Assembly (NCBI RefSeq): GCF_033095945.1
Contig: NZ_AP026800.1
Coordinates: forward strand, 1,426,001 to 1,490,000
Source of the DNA: Bombiscardovia apis
GTDB lineage: Bacteria > Actinomycetota > Actinomycetes > Actinomycetales > Bifidobacteriaceae
DNA: 64,000 nt
Direction of reading: 5' to 3'
Shown: positions 46,893 through 55,227 of the stretch, piece by piece
Numbering within the stretch: the first letter of the stretch is position 1
Layout: the number at the start of each line of letters is the position of its first letter
Made by a program: the position numbers and the translations under genes
The notes under the pieces: generated by a model
Seen by the model: only the letters and a program-made list of their open reading frames with translations
Database searches by the model: none
Told to the model about the DNA's origin: nothing

Positions 46893-47653
46893 TGCGCGCC
46901 TCCAAAACCAAAGGTCTGAGCCTGAGACTGCGCTGGCATAAAACTCGCGCCCTCGCGCATGCGCCCGTCTACCATTGTCACTACGCGGTCGCAGCGGGCA
47001 GCTACCTCGTCAGCATGCGTCACCACAATCACAGCCCGGTTCGGGTCAGATGCCACCCGATGGAGCTCGTCAATCACAATGCGCCCGGTAGCTTGGTCGA
47101 GCGCGCCCGTAGGTTCGTCTGCGAAGACAATGTCTGGCCGAGAAACCAGCACACGAGCTAGGGCCACCCGCTGCTGCTCGCCGCCCGACAGTGAACCCAC
47201 ATCGGCCTTACGACGCTTGCCCATACCAAAACGTTCCAAAAGCTCACTGATTTCGTTCTTCGGCGGCCGCTTACCCCGCAGCATGAAGGGCAAGGCAATA
47301 TTTTCTTCCACATTGAGCGTGGGCACTAAATTATAAGATTGAAAGACGAAGCCTAAGTGCTCGCGGCGGAAACGAGCCATTTTGGCCCTACTCATGCGCC
47401 CGATCTGCTTACCCAAGATGCAAGACTGGCCTCCCGTAGCCGATTCCAAACCTGCTAGGCAATAGAGAAGGGTGGACTTACCAGAGCCAGAAGGCCCCAC
47501 AATTCCTGTCATCTGCCCCCAAGATGCTTGAAAATCCACCCCTTGCAAGATTCGTATGGTCTCATCGTTGCGTACTTGTACATCCTTCGACAGATTGCGC
47601 GCCTCCACTGGAGCGAATCCGTGAATTTTCACCGTTTGAGCTGACATGCTCAT
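46889..47653 (-). CDS. ABC ATPase of MacB/LolD type
   Basis: 254 residues from ATG at 47653 (AGGAG seven bases upstream). Walker A GPSGSGKST, Q-loop FVFQSYNLVPTLNVEENI, signature LSGGEQQRVALARVL and Walker B IVFADEPTGALD are those of the MacB/LolD/FtsE family. Partner of the FtsX-like permease downstream. No two-component genes are adjacent, so it is not an evident Bce detoxification module. Confidence 0.9.
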   Translation of the reverse strand: MSMSAQTVKIHGFAPVEARNLSKDVQVRNDETIRILQGVDFQASWGQMTGIVGPSGSGKSTLLYCLAGLESATGGQSCILGKQIGRMSRAKMARFRREHLGFVFQSYNLVPTLNVEENIALPFMLRGKRPPKNEISELLERFGMGKRRKADVGSLSGGEQQRVALARVLVSRPDIVFADEPTGALDQATGRIVIDELHRVASDPNRAVIVVTHADEVAARCDRVVTMVDGRMREGASFMPAQSQAQTFGFGGAQ

Positions 47654-47810
47654 TCCCTTCTCCTGCAATGAGTGATACTTGTATCCAATCACCCGCAAGA
47701 GTAGAAAATAGCTGTTTTCGGGGGCAGTTCAGGGGCAAGTTCAGGGTTGAGGGAGCGTGTATCAGGGGAAACCCTGAGCTCGGATTGCAGTTGCACCACT
47801 GTGCTTATAC

Positions 47811-47853
47811 GAAAAGCCCCCCTGCCAGTCTCACAAAGATAGTGAGCGGCAGG
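47811..47853 (-). terminator. Terminator after the LOG-family gene
   Basis: On the - strand CCTGCC-x-CTCAC (47853-47842) pairs with the arm at 47834-47821, then GGGG and CTTTTC. It follows the stop at 47882. Confidence 0.55.
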
Positions 47854-47881
47854 AGGTCAGTAAGGTTTCGGCTGGGCTTAA

Positions 47882-48463
47882 CTAAGCCCTAGCATCGGGA
47901 TAGGTGCGAATGCTGGGTGGGGTGTAGCTAGCGATTAAGCGGTCAATCTCTTCGAAGGAATCAGTGAAATAGAGCTTGTCACGGTCTTCTTGAGTCAGAA
48001 ATCCCTTGGCAACCATGCGGTCAAACATGTCGCGAATCGGATCCCAGTATCCGTCGAGATTGAAGAAAATGCTGGGCTTGTTGTTGAGCCCTAAACGCGC
48101 CCAAGAGAACGCTTCAGCCATTTCTTCCAAGGTGCCGGGGCCGCCGGGAATGGCAATCAGCGCATCTCCCAGCTCCATCATGCGCTTCTTGCGCACGTCC
48201 ATGTCGTCCACAACTTCCATGTGAGTCAGGCCTTCGAAGTTGGCGCCGCGCTCCACCAGCATGCGGGGCATAATACCGTAAGCTTGACCACCGTTAGACA
48301 AAGTGGACTCGGCAACGATGCCCATTAAGCCTACTCCGCCGCCGCCGTAAACCAGCTCCCGGCCCGTGCTCGCAATCCAACGACCGGTTTCTTCCGCCAA
48401 CTCTACGTATCGTTCGTCATTGCCCTTCGCAGCGCCGCAGTAAACCGTAATCCTAGTATTCAT
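47882..48463 (-). CDS. LOG-family (TIGR00730) cytokinin riboside 5'-monophosphate phosphoribohydrolase-like protein
   Basis: 193 residues, Rossmann fold. The family motif PGGPGTLEEM is at about 108-117 and GGGGVGLMG near 41. The plant-like enzyme removes ribose-5-phosphate from cytokinin nucleotides; in bacteria it may act on AMP-like compounds. Monocistronic, divergent from the Ugp-like operon. Confidence 0.88.
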   Translation of the reverse strand: MNTRITVYCGAAKGNDERYVELAEETGRWIASTGRELVYGGGGVGLMGIVAESTLSNGGQAYGIMPRMLVERGANFEGLTHMEVVDDMDVRKKRMMELGDALIAIPGGPGTLEEMAEAFSWARLGLNNKPSIFFNLDGYWDPIRDMFDRMVAKGFLTQEDRDKLYFTDSFEEIDRLIASYTPPSIRTYPDARA

Positions 48464-48908
48464 CTACTTGCCTGCCCCTTTTCCTCTATACTCCTCAACA
48501 CCGGAAGTAACATACTATACAACGCCACAAGTCTTAGTGCGAAAGCTAGTGAATCAGGCCTCGTAGGAATGCCCGGAAAACAGACAAATTCCGCGATTCA
48601 CGGCGCTACAACGGAGCGAAACAAGACAGTATTTACTAGGACTACGAGGTAAAACGATATATCACTACTCATTTTATTGACTCGCGTTACGCAATAATGT
48701 CGAAGGTAATGGTATTATCTGGAAAGAACTTTTTTGCAGGGTCTTGGGTCAACTATGACTTCAGCAGAAAACCGCAGCGTTACCCGGGCAAGGGGGTGCA
48801 GGTTGGTACCACAGACGAGAGGCTTGTTGGTTACTAACTATTCCCGTTTCTTCCCGGCCTCGCCCAATCGAAATCGATTACCACTGTTCACACCGCAAAG
48901 GAGCGGAT
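48464..48908 (+). other. Gene-free upstream region of the Ugp-like operon
   Basis: 445 bases without a convincing gene. I see no good promoter consensus; TATTAT at 48714-48719 is the best -10 candidate. AATCG-AAAT-CGATT at 48866-48879 is a small palindrome that could be an operator for a LacI-type regulator, but no regulator gene is nearby. Confidence 0.3.
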
Positions 48909-49160
48909 ATGAACGCAGATAGCACACTTAGCATAAGTCAGGGCTTGGAGCACGTGTTAGAGCCTCGCAGCAAGGATCAACCACTCTTCCACTGGTCCCC
49001 TACTTGTTTCAGTGAGCTATCGAATTATTCCATTGCTTGTACTGCCGAAGCTGCGAACGCTGGCAGTATTTACCAACTTTTGAGCAAGCCCTTAGCGCAG
49101 CGGCAGGCAGTATCGAAGACTGCGGTAAGCCAAGCCCCAGAACTCAGGTACTGCTCATGA
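48909..49160 (+). CDS. Possible small ORF before the Ugp-like operon
   Basis: 83 codons starting with ATG after a clear AAAGGAG site (five bases). It is not recognised and has no strong coding character. Its stop overlaps an ATG by ATGA at 49157, but the permease start I prefer is the TTG at 49199. It may be a leader ORF or a chance reading; if the permease starts at 49157 the two would be translationally coupled. Confidence 0.25.
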   Translation: MNADSTLSISQGLEHVLEPRSKDQPLFHWSPTCFSELSNYSIACTAEAANAGSIYQLLSKPLAQRQAVSKTAVSQAPELRYCS

Positions 49161-49198
49161 CGCACACAGACCACAATCAGAAGGAAGGAGCCGGAACC

Positions 49199-50146
49199 TT
49201 GTCGACCAATCAGCAAGCCTCGGCAGATCCGCCAGCTCGCGATAATCGAGCCAGCAAGAAGAACCGATCGTCGGCTGCCACACGAAACCGCGCAATTGGC
49301 GCTCTCATGTTGGTTCCGGGCTTGGGATTACTCACTATATTCTCCTTCATCCCGCTCGTGAGCGTCATTATTATGAGCATGCAGGGCACCGACCTCTTCG
49401 GCTCGCCCTCAGGATTCATCGGCCTCGAAAACTACGTGACCGTATTTACTGACCCCTCCTTCTACAGCGTGCTCGTGCGCACAGTTGTGTACGCAGTGGC
49501 GGTGGTGTTTGGCAGGTTGGTTATCGGCATCTTGCTGGCTATTTTCCTCACCCGTCAGTTTGGCGGCAACAAAATCTTCCGCACACTCATGACCTCCACC
49601 GTAAGCGTCTCCGTGGCGGCAGCTTCCCTCGGCTTCCTCGCAATCTTCAGCCCCACCGGCATTATGAACGAGGCACTTGGCAAGTTCGGACTCAAGCCCA
49701 TCGGCTGGCTGACAGACCCCCGCTGGGCCTTCCCCACGATTACGATGGTCACCATTTGGACCGGGCTTGGCTTCACGCTCATTCTCTTGTGCGCAGCCAT
49801 CGAGGCTGTTGATCCCGAAATCATTGAGGCAGCCCGCTTAGACGGCGCCAACGAGGCCCGCATTCAGTGGTCTATGGTGCTTCCGCTGATTAGCCCCACC
49901 CTCTTCTACATCGCAGTCACCGCTTGCATTGAGACCTTGCAGGCCTTCGCCCAAATCAACATCATGACCAAGGGCGGCCCTGGTCAAGCGACTACGACCA
50001 TCACTTACAACATTTATACGGCAGCATTCGGCGCGGGCTCAGCCAACTTCGGCATTGCCTCCGCGCTGGGCATCGTGCTCTTCGTGTTCGTGTTCATCCT
50101 CACCCTCATACAGTTCAAGTTCATGGATAAGAAGGTGAGCTACTGA
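49199..50146 (+). CDS. ABC importer permease, UgpA-like
   Basis: 315 residues with six membrane spans. The inner-membrane EAA loop reads EAARLDGANEARIQWSMVLPLISPT, as in MalF/UgpA permeases. TTG at 49199 is preferred because AAGGAG lies eight bases upstream; the first 35 residues are hydrophilic. It overlaps the next permease by one base. The binding protein downstream resembles UgpB, so glycerol-3-phosphate, its diesters or a related sugar is likely. No ATPase gene is in the cluster; bifidobacteria often share one. Confidence 0.86.
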   Translation: MSTNQQASADPPARDNRASKKNRSSAATRNRAIGALMLVPGLGLLTIFSFIPLVSVIIMSMQGTDLFGSPSGFIGLENYVTVFTDPSFYSVLVRTVVYAVAVVFGRLVIGILLAIFLTRQFGGNKIFRTLMTSTVSVSVAAASLGFLAIFSPTGIMNEALGKFGLKPIGWLTDPRWAFPTITMVTIWTGLGFTLILLCAAIEAVDPEIIEAARLDGANEARIQWSMVLPLISPTLFYIAVTACIETLQAFAQINIMTKGGPGQATTTITYNIYTAAFGAGSANFGIASALGIVLFVFVFILTLIQFKFMDKKVSY

Positions 50147-50949
50147 TGTTCCGCCGTTCTAAAGCTTCTCAAGTTTTCATGGTTGCCTTGGGCATCATCT
50201 TGGCCGCCATAGTACTCCTGCCGGTGCTCTACATTTTCATCGGCGCCTTTACTTTCAACGCCAGCGGAGTGGTCAGTAGACCTACTCTAGGCAACTTCAC
50301 GGCCGCCGCCAGCTCTATGCCTTTGGTACGGCAGGTGGGCAACAGCATTATCGTCACCGTCTGCCAGACCGTGGGCCAAATCGTGACTGCCATCTTGGCT
50401 GCTTACGCTATCGTGTTCTGCAATTTCAAGCGCCCTCAGCTGTGGATGATGATCTTCTTGCTCAGCCTAATGATTCCGGGCGAGACCACGATTCTCTCCA
50501 ACTATTTGAACGTGACCAACTGGGGCCTGATTGACACCATCCCCGCCATTTTCCTGCCCTACTTGGTGCAGGGATTCACCGTCTTCCTCTTCCGCCAAGC
50601 CTTCCGCTCCTTCCCTAGCGAGCTGCGCGATGCCTGTGCAATCGACGGCGCGGGTCACTTCCGCTTCATGTTCCACATTCTTCTGCCCATCACCAAGTCC
50701 ACCATCATCGCAGCTACTATTAACTCGGCTGTCTCGGCTTGGAATGGCTACTTTTGGCCCCTGTTGGTCACCAATTCCCCCGAGACGCGCACCATTCAGG
50801 TGGGCATTACCCAGCTTTCGGGCGCGGAATCCTCCCACATGGGTGTGGTTTTGGCCGGTTCAGCCATCGCTATTATCCCCACCTTGATCCTCACGCTGAC
50901 CTTCAACAAGTCTCTGCGCGGCATGACCGTTGCTGGAGGTCTCAAGTGA
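50146..50949 (+). CDS. ABC importer permease, UgpE-like
   Basis: 267 residues, six spans, EAA loop reading ELRDACAIDGAGHFRFMFHILLPI as in MalG/UgpE. It begins in the last codons of the UgpA-like gene. Partner of the permease upstream and the lipoprotein downstream (73-base gap). Confidence 0.87.
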   Translation: MFRRSKASQVFMVALGIILAAIVLLPVLYIFIGAFTFNASGVVSRPTLGNFTAAASSMPLVRQVGNSIIVTVCQTVGQIVTAILAAYAIVFCNFKRPQLWMMIFLLSLMIPGETTILSNYLNVTNWGLIDTIPAIFLPYLVQGFTVFLFRQAFRSFPSELRDACAIDGAGHFRFMFHILLPITKSTIIAATINSAVSAWNGYFWPLLVTNSPETRTIQVGITQLSGAESSHMGVVLAGSAIAIIPTLILTLTFNKSLRGMTVAGGLK

Positions 50950-51022
50950 TGCACGCTTACCCGGGCACTCAAAGCCACCAAGATTTGCCCCTACGGTAGG
51001 GGCGGAAATGAAAGGAAGAATC

Positions 51023-52367
51023 ATGCGTAAGCATCGACTCATTACTCTCGCCACCGCGGCACTTATCCCGGTTTTGGCACTGTCAGGATGCGGCAGCGCC
51101 AAAACCGAAAGCGCCTCCGACCCCCAAGGTGAACAAACCATCACCTTCTGGTACTCCAGCGCCGGCCATGCCGTGCAGACCATCAACGACCTTGTCTCCC
51201 AGTTCAACAAAGAGCACAAGGGCAAGATTCAGGTCAAGGCCTCCTACCAGGGCAGCTATACGGACGCACAGCAGAAGTTCTCTGCAGCTGTGCAGTCCAA
51301 GTCCACTCCTTCGATCATGCAGACCGATGAAACCTCTACTGCTTTCATGATTGACAGCAAGCAGACCACGCCTGTATACGAACTAGCCAAGGGCGACAAG
51401 TCCTTCGACGACTCGGTCATCCCCGAGATTGCCCGCAAGTATTACTCAGATTCCAAGGGTATGCTCTCCCTGCCCATGTCCATCTCGGTTCCCACGATGT
51501 ATATCAACAAGCAGCTGGCAACTGAAGCCGGACTCGACCCAGCTAATCCTCCCAAGACCTTCGACGAAGTTGTGGAGTGGGCCAACGCCATTCACGAGAA
51601 GACGGGCGCTTACGGCTACGGCCAGTATATGTCTGATTCTTGGATGCTCGAGGTGCTCTCCGCTACCGGCGGTCTCAACATTTGCACTCCTGACAACGGT
51701 CAGTCCGACAAGCCAGTCACCGGCATCAGCATGAGCTCCGACCTTCAGGTCAAGACCTTCCAGAAGATTGCCGACATGTTCAAATCGGGCGTCGGTCTCA
51801 ACACCGGTACCCGCAACACGGACGTGGCCGCCAACTTCTCTGCCAACAAGCTCGGCATCGCCCTCAGCTCCTCTGCCGCATACACGGTTATGGGGTTCTG
51901 CTGACAACGTTGCAGTCGCTCAGTTCCCTTCAACCTCCGACTCCAAGAAGGCCGGCCCGCTCCTCGGCGGCAACTCCCTCTGGGTCATCAAGGGCAACCA
52001 CAGTGAAGCAGAGCAAAAGGCCGCTTTCGAGTTCGGTAAGTACCTCATGAGCCCCCACGCTCAGGCCCTCTTCTCCAAGTCGACCGGCTACCTCTTCGCC
52101 AACAAGGACGCCGCTAATGAGCCCGAAGGCAAGGAAATTCTGACCGACAAGAACATCGACGTCTTCTACAAGCAGCTCAACAGCACCCCGCTCTCCAGCG
52201 TCTCCCTGGGCTGCCGTACCGGTGCCTTCCCGCTGATTCGTAAGGACGTTATCGCTTCCTTCAACGATGCCCTCAACGGCAAGGACATGAAGGACGCTAT
52301 GAAGGCCGCGGAAGACAAGGCCGCAACCGACATCGCTTCTTACAACAAGGCTGCAGCCAAGCAGTAA
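51023..52367 (+). pseudogene. UgpB-like solute-binding lipoprotein, frameshifted
   Basis: The first frame (ATG at 51023, AAAGGAAG five bases upstream) has a lipoprotein signal with lipobox LSGC at about residue 26 and runs through TITFWYSSAGHAV, YYSDSKGMLSLPMSIS and NPPKTFDEVVEWA, all UgpB-like, to a stop at 51904. The next frame continues as GSADNVAVAQFPSTSD and LGGNSLWVIKG to 52367. Reading three instead of four G at 51892-51895 joins them into one protein of about 447 residues. Either a one-base sequencing error or a recent inactivation. The operon is otherwise intact, so an error is plausible. Confidence 0.8.
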
Positions 52368-52413
52368 GTGAAGCAAGTGCTGTAAGCAGCTTCGGCTGTT
52401 AGTAAGCACAAAA

Positions 52414-52446
52414 AGAGAGGCTCCCCACCAACGGGGAGCCTCTCTC
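52414..52446. terminator. Terminator of the Ugp-like operon
   Basis: AGAGAGGCTCCCC (52415-52427) pairs with GGGGAGCCTCTCT (52433-52445). Strong stem, also usable by the convergent gene. Confidence 0.7.
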
Positions 52447-52492
52447 GTATATTCGTAAGTATTCGCTCGCAAAGCTGCTCAGCGAAGGGCTG

Positions 52493-53212
52493 TCAGTCCA
52501 AAGCGCCCATCTGCCTGAGCTGGTTGCGAACCTTGTGGAGCTTAGAATATATCTCATTGCGCTGGGCGGGATCTTTGGCCCGAGAATGGTCTTTAGCCAG
52601 CTTAGCTTCTTGAACCACAAGCCCCGCTATCTCAGACCTGCGAGCAATGCGCGCATCGAGGTCAGCGCCGTCGCTACTATCGAGAATAACTTGGGCGTTG
52701 AGCGAATCCCAAGCCTCATCCATATTCTGCCCTTTGAGCTCAAGTGTAGTCTGTGCAACTGGACGCCAAGGGCCCACATACACGCGGAAACGCTTTTCAT
52801 AACCGGGCTTAGTAGGCAGTGGACGACGAACAGCCAGCGCGCACTCCTCAACCCTGCCGCCTTCCTCGGTGGCCCGAGTCCGGCAGCACACAAAGATGAT
52901 GCCGCAATTACGCATGTGAGAAATGTAATCCACTAGCTCAACTGGCACTTCTTCGCAGCTGACCTTCAAGCCCATGAGCAAAATCTCGTGAGTTGCTGCG
53001 CCATCTGCGAGCCCAGTATTGGCAGCGCGCAGGAGGGCCAGCATTGTAACCGATTCCAGATCGTTGGTAAAACGCTGCTTCAGCTTGGAAGAGATAGGCC
53101 GCTTGGCATAAAACATCTGCTTGGGCAGCGTGCCCTTTTCTTCAGCAATCGCTGTGCCGGCAGGCAATCCCAAGGTAAGTGCTGTTAGAGTACCGCAACT
53201 TGCAGCCGTCAT
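52493..53212 (-). CDS. DUF4391-like protein
   Basis: 239 residues, no signal peptide. The layout (LGLPAGTAI, PKQMFYAKRPISSKLKQRFTNDLESVTMLA, then GIIFVCCRTR) matches what I know of DUF4391 proteins, small proteins often found near restriction or helicase genes. The C-terminal third is helical. AAAGGG seven bases upstream supports the ATG. Here it sits alone, with no restriction-modification genes nearby. Family call by pattern only; role unknown. Confidence 0.6.
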   Translation of the reverse strand: MTAASCGTLTALTLGLPAGTAIAEEKGTLPKQMFYAKRPISSKLKQRFTNDLESVTMLALLRAANTGLADGAATHEILLMGLKVSCEEVPVELVDYISHMRNCGIIFVCCRTRATEEGGRVEECALAVRRPLPTKPGYEKRFRVYVGPWRPVAQTTLELKGQNMDEAWDSLNAQVILDSSDGADLDARIARRSEIAGLVVQEAKLAKDHSRAKDPAQRNEIYSKLHKVRNQLRQMGALD

Positions 53213-53355
53213 CGTAGCCCTTTCAACAGTGTAGGCCGCCCCTAATCCCCGGTCCTCGGCCCAACGCTAGCTTATTCGCTCCCCTATTATGCCACTGCCT
53301 GCTGAATGCCGCCTGACAACGGCTTTACACCTGCTCGCATTAGACATGCCCGCGA

Positions 53356-53925
53356 TTACATTCGGGCTAAGAGCGATGCCGAAACTTGGTTGAGGAAGTT
53401 ATCGACTTCAGATATGTCGTAGCCAGCTTTATAGCGTACAAACTCAAATTCCATTCCCATAATCGTTTGCACCACAAATGCTGGCCTCATGGAACCCGCC
53501 TCCACTGCTTCCAGCATCCCCTGCAACTTATCGATAGCATCATCCACGTCTTCAACCTTGTATCCGTCGATGAAACGCACTTGCCTAAAGAGCTGCTTGC
53601 CAACCCATTCAGGTGTGACCTCAGCTAACTCCTGAGCCGAAAAGCGCGAAAGGTCAGAGTCGGAAAACTGAGCTAGAGCGTCAATTTCACTCTTGTTAAG
53701 TTCACTGCCCAGCTTTGTTGGGTTGTAATCCTGGGCCGTCACTTGGTTCATAGCAAGATTATTAGCGGAGACTTGCTCATTAGGGCTTTGACCGTCTTGC
53801 GGGGTTCTGCCATCGCTGCTTGAGACGGATTCGCTCGCCGCATCGAAAGGCACTTGGTCGCGATCGCGCGACTGGCCCAATACTGACTGATACCCGTCTT
53901 GTGTCTTCTTCTTCCTACCGAACAT
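53356..53925 (-). CDS. DivIVA-repeat protein
   Basis: 189 residues. The first 80 are polar and probably disordered. Two DivIVA-type repeats follow: LFRQVRFIDGYKVEDVDDAIDKL (about 110-132) and FEFVRYKAGYDISEVDNFLNQV (about 164-185). Such double repeats occur in actinobacterial proteins that attach to the cell pole or septum. ATG at 53925 has GGAGG six bases upstream. Single gene. Confidence 0.8.
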   Translation of the reverse strand: MFGRKKKTQDGYQSVLGQSRDRDQVPFDAASESVSSSDGRTPQDGQSPNEQVSANNLAMNQVTAQDYNPTKLGSELNKSEIDALAQFSDSDLSRFSAQELAEVTPEWVGKQLFRQVRFIDGYKVEDVDDAIDKLQGMLEAVEAGSMRPAFVVQTIMGMEFEFVRYKAGYDISEVDNFLNQVSASLLARM

Positions 53926-54001
53926 GCCCAACCTCCGTTGTTGCTGCTGCTTTCTGCTTCCTACAGCCTATCGTGTTTGCGGGCAGAACACGACGATTTG
54001 A

Positions 54002-54020
54002 CCTTGACATCTTGTCAGGG
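54002..54020. promoter_or_regulatory. MerR-type operator overlapping the promoter
   Basis: CCTTGACA (54002-54009) and TGTCAGGG (54013-54020) form a near-perfect inverted repeat with a three-base centre, containing a TTGACA box, 15 bases before the MerR gene start. The expected autoregulatory site. Confidence 0.5.
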
Positions 54021-54035
54021 TTTAGGGTCTGAAGT

Positions 54036-54863
54036 ATGAGCAAAGATGATGATATGCAAAACGCCGAAAGCGAGACGGTTCTTACCATCGGAAAGGTATC
54101 GCAGCTGCTGGGGGTCAGCGAGCGAATGTTGCGCCATTGGGAAGAGGCTGGGCTCGTCTCACCGCCGCGCTCTTGGTCGGATTACCGCGAATACGGGCCG
54201 GACGATATTGCGCGACTGAAGCGAGTGGTGCTCTACCGCGAACTGGGGCTGAACGCTAGGCAGATTAGGGAAGTATTGGCTTCGCCTGGCTCACTGGCAG
54301 TAAGCGAACTCAATCATCACCGCGCTCATTTAGTTGACAAAATCAAGTATCTCACGGCGGCACTGGGCACGCTCGACTCGCTCATCGCCACTGCCGAGGG
54401 GAAAGCAACACAAGGAGACAATATGACAGATACAAATACAACTGCAACAAGCGCGGTCCGGGATATGCAGGCCGAGCAGGAAGAAGCGCACGAACGCTGG
54501 GGTCAGAGCCAGCAGTGGATGGAGTACGCCGAGCGCATGGCCTCGCGCAGCAAAGCCCAGAAAAAGGAAGACCTCAACCTCCTGCAGGCCATAGAAACCC
54601 AGCTAGGACAGGCCAAACGCGAGGGCATGGACCCCACCTGCCCTGAGGCGCTTGACCTGATCGAGCAACACCGCCACTCGCTCTCTTGGTTCCAGGTCTC
54701 GCCCTCCATGCACGTCATGCTGGGCCGCATGTACGCCTGCGACCCCCGCTTCAAGAGCCACTACGAAGCAATCGAACCCGGCCTAGCCGAGTGGATGCAA
54801 GCAGCCATAGAAGCCAACGCCCAAACCCACGGCATCGACCCAGCAACCGCCAAGTGGGAGTAA
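54036..54863 (+). CDS. MerR-family regulator with TipAS-like domain
   Basis: 275 residues. MerR winged HTH (about 15-85, LTIGKVSQLLGVSERMLRHWEEAGLVSP), a dimerisation helix (90-120), then a Glu/Gln-rich linker and a C-terminal TipAS domain (about 140-270, WGQSQQWMEYAERM and WFQVSPSMHVMLGRMYACDPRFKSHYE). TipA proteins bind thiopeptide and other peptide antibiotics and activate transcription. It has an operator 15 bases upstream. Short internal ATG at 54423 after AAGGAG could yield a separate TipAS-like short form, as in Streptomyces TipAS. Confidence 0.85.
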   Translation: MSKDDDMQNAESETVLTIGKVSQLLGVSERMLRHWEEAGLVSPPRSWSDYREYGPDDIARLKRVVLYRELGLNARQIREVLASPGSLAVSELNHHRAHLVDKIKYLTAALGTLDSLIATAEGKATQGDNMTDTNTTATSAVRDMQAEQEEAHERWGQSQQWMEYAERMASRSKAQKKEDLNLLQAIETQLGQAKREGMDPTCPEALDLIEQHRHSLSWFQVSPSMHVMLGRMYACDPRFKSHYEAIEPGLAEWMQAAIEANAQTHGIDPATAKWE

Positions 54864-54889
54864 TCCTCTCCTCGCCTACCAAGCCCCAG

Positions 54890-54972
54890 CGGCCAAAAGC
54901 TCGCGAATAAGCCTCATCGTTCGCGAAATTTGTGCCATTTTTTGACGAAAAAACGGCCAAAAGCTCGCGAAT
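54890..54972 (+). repeat. Direct repeats of a 19-base element
   Basis: CGGCCAAAAGCTCGCGAAT occurs at 54890-54908 and again at 54954-54972. An inverted copy of its core lies at 54985-54999. The spacing between the copies holds TTCGCGAA palindromes. Confidence 0.6.
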
Positions 54973-55028
54973 CCAGAAACCTCGCGCGAGCTTTTGGCCA
55001 TTAACCCTCAATTAAACGGTTAATGGCC
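54955..55028 (+). terminator. Two overlapping hairpins, terminator or attenuator-like
   Basis: GGCCAAAAGCTCGCG (54955-54969) pairs with CGCGAGCTTTTGGCC (54985-54999); GGCCATTAACC (54996-55006) pairs with GGTTAATGGCC (55018-55028). The stems share GGCC at 54996-54999 and cannot both form fully. They lie between the MerR stop and the RCC1 gene, in a 364-base gene-free stretch. Confidence 0.5.
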
Positions 55029-55227
55029 AATTCACGGTTGAACGGGTTCGGTGAGCAACACCGGCAGTTTCTTCCAGCTTGTGTAGTTCAACATCGCGTG
55101 AGCTCCGAAAGAGATGCTAGAGTAGGTAGAGATATGTTGGGGCTTAACGCGGTTGGGGAATTGCGGCGGGCCGAGGTTCGTCTATTGATAAGCGCTGCTG
55201 GGTGCGGCGCTGGTGGAGGGGTTTATT

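Noticed and set aside
45450-47653. Bce-type bacitracin resistance module
   Set aside because: The ABC pair fits, but the two-component genes that define such modules are absent and the permease lacks a clear large extracellular domain.
54890-55028. CRISPR array
   Set aside because: Only two direct copies and one inverted copy of a 19-base element with unequal spacing; no cas genes.
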